Below are positions 9,001 to 10,996 of a stretch of 10,996 nucleotides of DNA, piece by piece (position 1 is the first letter of the stretch; each line of letters starts with the position of its first letter). The DNA lies in NCBI GenBank assembly GCA_937920115.1, contig CALGVF010000326.1:1-10996 (forward strand), given 5' to 3'. The notes beneath the pieces were generated by a model, which did no database searches, was not told where the DNA came from, and saw only the letters and a program-made list of their open reading frames with translations. The position numbers and the translations under genes are program-made. This DNA is from an uncultured Clostridia bacterium. Lineage in GTDB: Bacteria; Bacillota; Clostridia; Christensenellales; Borkfalkiaceae.

Positions 9001-9326
9001 ACGGCATAACGTTCACGGACGAACCCGAAATCAGCGTTATAACCGAAGCGACCACTATTAAAGCGTCGTTTGTAGGCAGAGAGAGAAAAACCTATACGAT
9101 AACCGTAGCCGAAGATTACGTGTTAGATATAAAGGCTTTTTCCGAAGGTGGTTGGAATTGTGTTGTGACAAATTCAAATGGGGAATTAGTTGAAAACGGA
9201 TGGTGTGATCTCAGTTGCTCTTTGAAGGCGGGTGAAACGTACACGCTTACGATATCCCCCGTGGCGTATTCAGAGAATGTAATACAGTATTTGATTTTCG
9301 ATCTCACGTTTTCTTCGGCGAACTGA
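3..9326 (+). CDS. Giant cysteine-rich repeat surface protein, 3' portion (5' end outside window)
   Basis: The frame is open from the left edge to TGA at 9324-9326 (3,107 codons), so the true start lies upstream or, if the ends join, at 9999. No enzyme domain is visible. Residues 1-254 are CSGG/CEVCG repeats; 255-470 are 44-50-residue TCT...CxxCG...H units; 606-749 is a beta-rich domain ending in a TNHFSYYTV motif; 755-1070 are more CxxC units; 1072-2226 and about 2333-2650 are a second repeat family with a period near 150 residues; 2232-2328 is PPC-like; 2677-2820 is Tyr-rich; 2897-3107 is a unique end. I count about 43 CxxC motifs plus several CxC. The chain is acidic and hydrophilic, with no transmembrane segment and no LPXTG-type C-terminal anchor. 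Such TC...CxxCG...GH units are common in surface proteins of gut Clostridia; their function is not established. CxxC pairs with nearby His suggest metal binding, but this is inference. A terminator follows at 9370. Surface or extracellular location rests on the lipoprotein start of the matching gene at 9999. Confidence 0.9.
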   Translation, partial: ATYYKTCSVCGAVSDKDTDTFENGEALGHDLPDTWTKGEDDKHVKECQREGCTYSESEDCSGGTATCTEQATCEVCGGKYGKVDSDNHNYKWKSNGDGTHTEVCSRDGSHKGKTEDCSGGTKTCVEQATCEVCGEKYGDALGHDLPDTWTKGEGDKHAKECQREGCTYSVSEDCSGGAATCTEQAACEVCGGKYGKVDSDNHNYEWKSNGNGTHTEVCTRDESHKGETASCSGGTATCTEKAACEVCGEKYGDVDNTNHKFDQNIVKDEALKTAATCTTEAVYYKSCVCGEISKDDGQTFLGDKIPHTYNKKTISEEAKISAATCTAKAKYRLSCVCGAISENEDDTFEDGDTAEHNFTVENTEAEGALKSPATCTEKATYYKSCSVCGTISDKEADTFESGETIAHTYTSENAKPEALKSAATCTAKAVYYKSCSVCGKTSEGDTDETFESGAELGHDYIETTTEATCTSPAVKTTTCERCDYHKEEDVGSALNHDTEGVTATEELVSGCEYVMVRECNRCHESVKGEKVYHHNYKATITTYPTCKATGEKTLTCEGCGDTKTETVEIDTNGHKWVKGEVAEGSSTRTDTCSICNATKTVTVYDGNATGSTNADDLRDTDVELKDASLSLDDGVIDKIGDTDITISAEKYTGEEAGLTPEQLEQVKDSPVYNFTINDGAIYDFGENNFVTITLPYTLAEGEDVDSIAIWYIGENGLESIKATYNVDANGNGYVTFRTNHFSYYTVTRLTPRERCELYDHSYSVQHVEGSCTEDSYDLLVCVRCHDKKIENYKKAEGHKYTTDRKEATCTENGYELHTCTVCNYNYKTTLNATGHKWTLVESVDSTCTVNGYDKHRCDNCNEEYTENYGKAEHDCTATVVNPTCEEEGYTLYECKNCDYNYKNNYVAALKHAYKATEWKWADDFTSATLTLVCGNDDSHVLVLDANIGTTVVRSVCSDYVKTTYTAAVSYNGIIYNDKREKEEGSITHSFSTDWKSDGTKHWRECVCGEKTDIADHAYDDITVTKEATCVENGEKVLTCVCGKSKKTVIPATGEHKYVNGVCETCGKSEGSCDHKTLHKVTVNLADYGACGGYLYYETCECGEVKIFDTASGLDMECNVAKMKNEQGEPYTDEDGNMCMQMTSRCPTCGFKAECFAKEAVDGCEDIILAWYTLSVNGEVIVENLEAEMGYVNENHKYEEVKVNLADYGACGGIMLIKKCTVCGEMSGSLDWETELKCNVSLDKEPTPEKVTDDNGVEHTVQKVVCPDCGLILMVDMWTIDESACVKHLYMAQRLIVGDTVVYEFTEDETEENHDIETTYKMYGETCEDGVKITERCTICGYTEIWWTSNHDTVDYVFDLSEVGGCKGTITGRRCEICGTVTNISDMNIGCSSQNPVSREETDENGVVHSIQEVVCSECGLKYVQEMWTVVESECVTHTYGALRIYKGNETVFECVMEQTEENHKYEYEYDKFGEACSDGYTITARCSVCGDIYKTTYYGHQHDNIQIDLKEEYDGCEGFISYDYCPVCGMILNVNNVQTSCQVEWEGEDVETVIDGVTHYISTGACSVCGLKYVRETWEIVKSECVRTQYMKGSIYKGEKLIIELTDDYTQTNHEFTYEYELLGETCKDGVLIKGKCSKCGETTEGRTFGHMDEEFRIDLADYDGCGGVIEGRRCRFCGVILAMYKMTANCDLKGETTDSEYTDGDGVKHAVSEMTCPTCGLRYVADAWKVIESECESYEYTTMLIYKGEELIFEYTAQNYIDNHEYEYEYKLLGETCDDGYEVIKYCPVCGKSEKWTSNGHRMNKFTLNLADYDGCEGTIRGERCDVCGKIMYLDMDNARITCKIGNENPDGTTTEEVTGDDKITHTIITMRCSECELIFVQDSWTIVESQCVTNYYTKATIYSGEEVLVEYTVIESEVNHNMDYSFKFSGKTCEEGVEVTEYCTVCDFRNVYYTNGHIGRKRQTDLGKLGLCGGYIYEYYCLACGEIMDRGVNEECRWIGLGQTENGYLYRCDNCQAQKLVLETVGDKDENCNYVRTVSYVYYNKDGEEVYRFERSYRETSHNYELSFELQGKSCTDGYTVTYTCQDCHDTRTENRNTHDTYYAFRIDGGNTACGKYHDVMFSECPCGLEYSYSVGEGLVFDEESGTYTCDACGITIKVSIDRVETGCSVTETLTFEAKYGETRFDRTKTKTYANHEFKTVEVKTVDGVVSIVSTCEKCNAARETTSMSGTPEYHDDEGYYFEYRVTPETSAEYTIFGLSDRDTYVTLYRENNGELENIGNNDDGFGNMQFLLTANLEAGKTYVYRIKYYGSSDNTAPLFFAFSAGKDTSSCNHEMTDRFMYLPEGATSCEDGVRVGYVCVQCGAVRSIKTITSHDTDVITYIELGNYGACRGYIKEYSCPCGKEHSFDIYDVCGNYTKNKYYDDDGKLITVEAHACETCGLRYEKRYYSVRNAENCTITYYYTVLINVGTTVVYNTEYTTTETSHDYEVTYTLKNGEGSTCLDGVIVYKKCKDCGEEDNREINYHETYEVERIDLTEYGSTCRGYAVFYNCACGMDGSISLDNALCEFAGDSVSVWIENAIRGWHYIDAFNEEGFDEYANVVKCVVTDPTSCGLKIRYTQYWLKDPNACVAYQYGTWQFGYKDDGTCIREITFRMNGVRTYHNYEDVSEDENHQSFKCNDCGSCYYINREYDENGNIVSRERYSYNGVTTESRLETCNYSYYDGMWYTSYERNEYSKGGNIESFEEMTRTVEEYTGTFGHSGRKEVEKHVYSNGESRSTEEAYVIYEGYGHTIYSYVKEGDYWYRYDYSYTFNPCQKTTSYEDSKGGSWTETRDNCLSFTYEITKKETCTQDGEQHQKCDICGKISESWVRSPSDHIWQYVENGDYYYCWICGIENKNGASGSIIMEDLTAKYGNGENYVVGYYARNNVQFTTYVSLILASGEEIIVPDIEFITIDGIRAYAFNKAKVAEWATANGYTDYDVRFSFVPVGGDGSFDYGITFTDEPEISVITEATTIKASFVGRERKTYTITVAEDYVLDIKAFSEGGWNCVVTNSNGELVENGWCDLSCSLKAGETYTLTISPVAYSENVIQYLIFDLTFSSAN
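81..764 (+). repeat. Two tandem 342-bp (114-residue) coding repeats
   Basis: 81-422 and 423-764 align without gaps, with about 40 differences (about 88% identity). Each unit contains two related halves of about 57 residues built around ECxxxGC or VCxRDxSH, then DCSGGTxTC, then QATCEVCGxKYG. The HxWKxNGDGTHTEVC...CSGGTATC...CEVCG pattern is a frequent module in surface proteins of gut Firmicutes. I know of no demonstrated function for it. Confidence 0.9.
765..1410 (+). repeat. Type-1 TCT...CxxCG repeats, 44-50 residues
   Basis: The conserved Cys codon of the ATCT motif recurs at 831, 975, 1125, 1275 and 1407 (spacings 144, 150, 150 and 132 bp). The units share KAxYYKSC(S)VCG, a DTFExG segment and a closing HTY or HDY with the gene starting at 9999. 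They are more diverged from one another than the copies there. Confidence 0.85.
1818..2249 (+). other. Beta-rich non-repeat domain ending in a TNHFSYYTV motif
   Basis: Residues 606-749 contain no cysteine and break the repeat pattern. Landmarks are LTPEQLEQVKDSPVYNFTI, a VTITLPYTLAEGED strand, an IAIWYIGENG turn, and VTFRTNHFSYYTV at the end. Similar segments (LPYTL.EGED...YY...VTF.T.HFS.Y) recur in large clostridial surface proteins next to repeats. They are probably a beta-sandwich spacer or interaction domain. Family assignment is from memory of the pattern. Confidence 0.6.
2265..3215 (+). repeat. Diverged CxxC repeats, second block
   Basis: Units of about 39 residues read TCTENGYELHTCTVC, STCTVNGYDKHRCDNC and PTCEEEGYTLYECKNC, each followed by NY...GH or EH. 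Next comes a degenerate segment with WKWADDFTSATLTLVC, then SYNGIIYND. This resembles the WKW...TATFTC / YEGKTYTD module that often accompanies such repeats. It closes with CVCG and CETCGKSEG. Confidence 0.75.
3216..6680 (+). repeat. Type-2 repeats (LADYDGCGG family), about 150 residues each, eight copies
   Basis: The DLADYDGCGG-like motif begins at 3249, 3609, 4074, 4524, 4977, 5430, 5901 and 6330, so most units are 450-471 bp. The consensus order is: NHEYEYEY, GETCxDGY, CxxCG, GH; then DLADYDGCxG, RCxxCG, an isolated Cys, DGVxH, CxxCGLxYV, W, ESECV, IYKGEE. The first spacing is only 360 bp because that unit lacks the GETCxDGY half. Copies 7 and 8 are degraded. I recognise no named domain family. 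Confidence 0.85.
6696..6986 (+). other. PPC-like (bacterial pre-peptidase C-terminal type) domain
   Basis: Residues 2232-2328 have the layout of PPC-like beta-sandwich domains: a YYFEY strand, a YTIFGLSDRDTYVTLYREN strand pair, the Asp-rich NNDDG loop, and LEAGKTYVYRIKYYG near the end. The domain contains no cysteine and lies between the eighth and ninth type-2 repeats. In other proteins such domains sit beside secreted peptidase or binding modules. Here no catalytic domain accompanies it. Confidence 0.65.
7000..7960 (+). repeat. Two further type-2 repeats after the PPC-like domain
   Basis: The motif returns as ELGNYGACRG (7158) and DLTEYGSTCRG (7611), 453 bp apart. Each copy is preceded by a C-E/L-DGV...CxxCG half. 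The second copy is disrupted in its middle (GWHYIDAFNEEG insertion, SCGLKIRY in place of CxxCGLxYV). Confidence 0.75.
8034..8460 (+). other. Tyr-rich low-complexity segment
   Basis: Residues about 2678-2820 are dense in Tyr, Ser, Glu and Asn (REYDENGNIVSRERYSYNG, NYSYYDGMWYTSYERN, YWYRYDYSYTF) and poor in CxxC. The YDENGNI piece recalls YD/RHS repeats, but only one clear instance occurs, so I do not call it an RHS domain. It may be a stretched beta-strand linker. Confidence 0.5.
8691..9326 (+). other. Unique C-terminal region with a degenerate PPC-like end
   Basis: Residues 2897-3107 follow the last CxxC pair (CWIC). The region is beta-rich, with YVSLILASGEEIIVPDIEF and a DYGITFTDEP turn, and ends in about 78 residues (TYTITVAEDYVLDIKAF ... 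SLKAGETYTLTISP) resembling the second half of a PPC-like domain. There is no sorting signal, transmembrane helix or SLH domain, which fits anchoring at the N-terminus only. Confidence 0.5.
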
Positions 9327-9369
9327 TAATATTGCAGAATAGAAACTCAATAGAACTAAAAACCCAAAG

Positions 9370-9397
9370 AAGCGGCAGATTTATCTGCCGCTTTTTT
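9370..9397 (+). terminator. Rho-independent terminator after the giant gene
   Basis: A perfect 10-bp stem, aagcggcaga (9370-9379) with tctgccgctt (9384-9393), encloses the loop ttta. It is followed by a T-run (9392-9397) that overlaps the end of the stem. It lies 43 bases after the TGA at 9326. A-rich sequence on its left gives it some bidirectional character, but there is no gene on the other strand for it to serve. Confidence 0.92.
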
Positions 9398-9456
9398 ACA
9401 ACTCACATTGCTTTTTTCTCCCAAAACAAACTCATTCGATTATGCTGTATTATTGC

Positions 9457-9498
9457 CGTCTCCTTCGGGGAAGGTGTCGCTGAAAGCGACGGAAGGGG
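9457..9498 (-). repeat. Palindromic intergenic repeat, short form, inverted relative to the next two
   Basis: Two small hairpins stand back to back: ccttc/gaagg (9462-9466 with 9470-9474) and gtcgct/agcgac (9476-9481 with 9485-9490). Read on the minus strand, it keeps the cctTCC...GTCGCT...GCGAC...CCCCGAAGGAG order of the elements at 9576 and 9687 but lacks their central cctccg hairpin, so I regard it as a shortened copy in the opposite orientation. A 9-bp inverted repeat, aggggataa (9494-9502) with ttatcccct (9533-9541), follows it. Such elements are dispersed between genes in many gut Clostridia. Confidence 0.6.
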
Positions 9499-9575
9499 AT
9501 AATAAATTACTATAACGTTTCGCTTTGCATTTTTATCCCCTATCGTCAAAATTTCGCATACGCTCGATTTTGCCA

Positions 9576-9648
9576 CTTCCAACCTCTTTTGTCGCTTTGC
9601 GACATTTCCTCCGCTTCAACGGAGGAATTTACCCCCGAAGGAGGAAGC
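9576..9648 (+). repeat. 73-bp palindromic intergenic repeat, copy 1
   Basis: It starts cttccaacctctttt and ends gaaggaggaagc. It contains the hairpin gtcgc-ttt-gcgac (9591-9603) and the 8-bp hairpin ttcctccg/cggaggaa (9606-9613 with 9620-9627). The copy at 9687 differs at about 6 of 73 positions. It probably belongs to a dispersed non-coding repeat family (REP- or MITE-like); no transposase or RAYT gene is present in the window. Confidence 0.75.
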
Positions 9649-9686
9649 GTTGTCTGCTGTTTTCAAGATTTCATTCCGTTAAGCCG

Positions 9687-9759
9687 CTTCCAACCTCTTT
9701 TGTTGATTTGCGACATTTCCTCCGCTTCGACGGAGGAATTTACCACCGAAGAAAGAAGC
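9687..9759 (+). repeat. 73-bp palindromic intergenic repeat, copy 2
   Basis: This direct repeat of 9576-9648, offset by 111 bp, is about 92% identical. The ttcctccg/cggaggaa hairpin is intact (loop cttcga), whereas the first hairpin is broken by two changes (gttgatttgcgac). The 38-bp spacer between the copies is unrelated. The hairpin conserved in both copies is the better candidate for the functional or mobile core. Confidence 0.75.
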
Positions 9760-9823
9760 AGGTGTTGCAATGCGTTTTGTGCGAAAAATTCTTTATAATG
9801 TGAAAGTTTTTTCATTTAAAGTG

Positions 9824-9852
9824 TTGATTTTATGAATTCACAGTGATATAAT
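9824..9852 (+). promoter_or_regulatory. Sigma-70/SigA-type promoter with extended -10
   Basis: TTGATT at 9824-9829 (4 of 6 to TTGACA) and a perfect TATAAT at 9847-9852 are separated by 17 bases. TG at 9844-9845 provides an extended -10 (TGaTATAAT). Transcription would begin near 9858-9860 and give a leader of about 140 nt before ATG 9999. No clear operator was seen. Confidence 0.75.
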
Positions 9853-9900
9853 GATATAGGATATGGTATCGGCAGGCATAGTCTGCGGATAACGAAAAGT

Positions 9901-9955
9901 TTAAGCGGGTACCCGCTTTGTTTGTTGCTTCGCAACAAACAAAGAATTCGCTTAA
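9901..9955 (+). promoter_or_regulatory. Long hairpin in the 5' leader
   Basis: The inner arm 9917-9928 (tttgtttgttgc) pairs perfectly with 9932-9943 (gcaacaaacaaa) over 12 bp with loop ttc. An outer arm 9901-9907 (ttaagcg) pairs with 9949-9955 (cgcttaa). The asymmetric left interior holds a 12-bp perfect palindrome gcgggtacccgc (9905-9916), whose local hairpin would compete with the outer stem through shared bases 9905-9907. No U-run follows, so it is not an ordinary terminator. It may be a 5' stabiliser, a cis-regulatory RNA or a small inserted palindrome. It matches no riboswitch class I recognise. Confidence 0.7.
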
Positions 9956-9988
9956 CGGCAAAAAGCAAAAAATTGTAAAAATGAAAAC

Positions 9989-9993
9989 GGAGG
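9989..9993 (+). promoter_or_regulatory. Shine-Dalgarno site for the lipoprotein gene
   Basis: GGAGG lies 5 bases before ATG 9999. It settles the start: an in-frame ATG at 9981 would add six residues (MKTEVY), but has only A-rich sequence before it and would place charged residues ahead of the signal peptide. Confidence 0.85.
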
Positions 9994-9998
9994 TTTAT

Positions 9999-10079
9999 AT
10001 GAAATCAAAAGGCAAACTCCTGACAATGGTTCTCTGCCTGATTCTCGGCGTATGTTGCGTGTTGGGTTTCGCTTCCTGT
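9999..10079 (+). other. Type II (lipoprotein) signal peptide with lipobox Cys27
   Basis: The first 27 codons encode a basic N-region (MKSKGK), a hydrophobic core rich in Leu, Val and Cys, and a lipobox F-A-S-C. Cys27 would be lipidated by Lgt and become the mature N-terminus after cleavage by signal peptidase II. Phe at -3 is less usual than Leu, but Ala at -2 and Ser at -1 are typical, and FASC endings are common in Clostridia. Confidence 0.88.
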
Positions 10080-10996
10080 AACAAGAAAGGTTGCAAAACT
10101 CATACCTACGGCGAGTGGGAAGAGACGAAGAGCGCGACTTGTACCGAAACGGGCTTAAAGAGCCGTAAGTGTACGGTGTGCGGACAGACGGAAGTCTCGG
10201 CGATAAGGGCGATCGGTCACGATTGGATTCCCGCAACCTGTACGAGTCCGAAAATGTGTAAAAACTGCTTCGAGACCGAGGGAACGACAATCGCTCATAC
10301 ATACGACAGAGAGGTCGCGAACGAAAAAACGCTGAAAACGGCGGCGACCTGTACGACGAAAGCCGTATACTACAAGTCCTGCGTCTGCGGAGCGATAAGC
10401 GACAAGAGTACGTTTGAATACGGCGATACAGCCGCTCATACGTTCGACAAAGAAGTCGTAAGCGAAGAAACTTTAAAATCTGCGGCTACTTGTACGACGA
10501 AAGCAACGTATTATAAAACCTGCTCGGTCTGCGGAGCGGTAAGCGATAAAGATACGTTCGAGGTCGGCGAAACGCTTGCTCATACTTACGATAAAGAAGT
10601 CGTAAAACCCGAAGCGTTGAAGTCCGCGGCGACTTGTACTGCGAAAGCGGTGTACTACAAGTCTTGCGTATGCGGCGATATAAGCGATAAAGATACCGAT
10701 ACGTTCGAGTACGGCGAACCGAACGGACATACGTTCGATAAAGAGGTCGCAAGCGAAAAGACTTTAAAATCTGCGGCTACCTGTACCGACAAAGCGGTAT
10801 ATTACAAAACTTGTTCGGTCTGCGACGCGGTAAGCGATAAGGATACCGATACTTTCGAGTACGGCAAAGCGAACGGTCATACGTTCGACAAGGAAGTCGT
10901 AAGCGAAGAAACTTTAAAATCTGCGGCTACTTGTACGACGAAAGCAACGTATTATAAAACCTGCTCGGTCTGCGGAGCGGTAAGCGATAAAGATAC
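9999..10996 (+). CDS. Cysteine-rich repeat lipoprotein, 5' portion (runs off right edge)
   Basis: ATG at 9999 is preceded by ggagg at 9989-9993 with a 5-base spacer; 332 codons are visible and the frame stays open at the edge. Residues 1-27 form a lipoprotein signal peptide: Lys-rich start, hydrophobic core, lipobox FASC with the lipidated Cys27. Residues about 34-100 hold two looser units (HTYGEWEE..., CTVCG, GHDW, MCKNC). From residue about 113 the protein consists of 47-50-residue units of the form AATCTxKAxYYKxC(x)VCGxxSDKDTxTFExGExxxHTxDKEV. The last unit matches the opening of the 3-9326 frame, in the same phase. The protein is likely exported, lipid-anchored and exposed on the cell surface. 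It has its own promoter (9824-9852) and structured leader. It may be the N-terminus of the very gene ending at 9326 (if the molecule is circular) or a tandem paralogue; the sequence alone does not decide. Confidence 0.88.
   Translation, partial: MKSKGKLLTMVLCLILGVCCVLGFASCNKKGCKTHTYGEWEETKSATCTETGLKSRKCTVCGQTEVSAIRAIGHDWIPATCTSPKMCKNCFETEGTTIAHTYDREVANEKTLKTAATCTTKAVYYKSCVCGAISDKSTFEYGDTAAHTFDKEVVSEETLKSAATCTTKATYYKTCSVCGAVSDKDTFEVGETLAHTYDKEVVKPEALKSAATCTAKAVYYKSCVCGDISDKDTDTFEYGEPNGHTFDKEVASEKTLKSAATCTDKAVYYKTCSVCDAVSDKDTDTFEYGKANGHTFDKEVVSEETLKSAATCTTKATYYKTCSVCGAVSDKD
10335..10996 (+). repeat. Tandem 141-150-bp coding repeats in the lipoprotein
   Basis: The conserved Cys codon of the (A/S)AATCT motif recurs at 10350, 10491, 10635, 10782 and 10932, that is at spacings of 141, 144, 147 and 150 bp (47-50 residues). 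Length changes come from VCG versus SVCG and from DKDT versus DKDTDT. Each unit carries one isolated Cys, a C(x)xC pair and a His near the end. Copies 2 and 5 are nearly identical in DNA, pointing to recent duplication or gene conversion with a three-unit (441-bp) period. Confidence 0.9.
10942..10996. repeat. Terminal direct repeat, right copy
   Basis: Identical to 1-55. Here it is the end of a longer exact repeat: 10893-10996 equals 10452-10555 over 104 bases (offset 441 bp, three protein repeat units). The right end of the window is therefore a repeat boundary, not an independently defined molecular end. Confidence 0.97.

Larger units (their letters stand above)
9327..9998. other. 672-bp intergenic region without a credible gene
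   Basis: In order it holds the terminator (9370-9397), a palindromic repeat cluster (about 9457-9759), an AT-rich stretch with the promoter (9824-9852), the leader hairpin (9901-9955) and the RBS. Overlapping short frames at 9525-9803 have no RBS and simply translate the two 73-bp repeats. I see no tRNA, rRNA, iteron array, origin or attachment site. Confidence 0.8.

Noticed and set aside
9794..9799. A second TATAAT at 9794-9799 as promoter
   Set aside because: No acceptable -35 lies 16-18 bases upstream; the nearest TTGCAA (9765-9770) is 23 bases away. It may contribute weakly.
9525..9803. Small overlapping frames at 9525-9803 and 9589-9798
   Set aside because: They translate the two palindromic 73-bp repeats, so the protein is internally duplicated for that reason only. 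No RBS; hairpins lie within the frame.
9981..9983. In-frame ATG at 9981 as the lipoprotein start
   Set aside because: Only A-rich sequence precedes it, whereas ATG 9999 has GGAGG at proper spacing and gives a normal signal peptide.
10335..10996. CRISPR-like regular spacing of repeats
   Set aside because: The repeats are coding, vary by whole codons, are directly adjacent and have no unique spacers; no cas gene is present.

Overview
The window holds almost nothing but one kind of gene: an enormous, cysteine-rich, repeat-built cell-surface protein. Its 3' part fills positions 3-9326, an open frame of 3,107 codons that is already open at the left edge. After a 672-bp intergenic stretch the 5' part of a gene of the same family starts at 9999 and runs off the right edge. 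The second piece begins with a lipoprotein signal peptide and then uses the same repeat units (TCT...CxxCG...GH) with which the first piece opens. I see no replication, mobilisation, phage, defence, metabolic or RNA gene.

Organism: the ggagg ribosome binding site, type II lipoprotein signal, moderate GC content, and repeats of the kind common in surface proteins of gut Clostridia all suggest an anaerobic Bacillota (Clostridia-like) gut bacterium. This is inference from style; there is no phylogenetic marker gene.

Layout: 3-764, CSGG/CEVCG repeats including two 342-bp tandem units; 765-1410, repeats of about 44-50 residues; 1818-2249, a non-repeat beta-rich domain; 2265-3215, more CxxC units; 3216-6680 and 7000-7960, a second repeat family with a period of about 150 residues; 6696-6986, a PPC-like domain between them; 8034-8460, a Tyr-rich stretch; 8691-9326, a unique C-terminus. 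Then come a strong intrinsic terminator (9370-9397), a cluster of palindromic intergenic repeats (about 9457-9759), a good promoter with an extended -10 (9824-9852), a long leader hairpin (9901-9955), an RBS, and the lipoprotein start at 9999.

The most important structural fact is that the first 55 bases (1-55) are identical to the last 55 (10942-10996). Joining them gives a 10,941-bp circle in which 9999->10996->56->9326 is one uninterrupted frame of 3,422 residues, with its own promoter, leader and terminator. That would be a complete single-gene circle. However, the same 55-mer also lies inside the window at 10501-10555 and is part of the protein repeat. The circularity is therefore at least as well explained by a short-read assembly closing on a repeat, for example with two tandem paralogous genes on a chromosome. 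The absence of any replication gene favours that reading.
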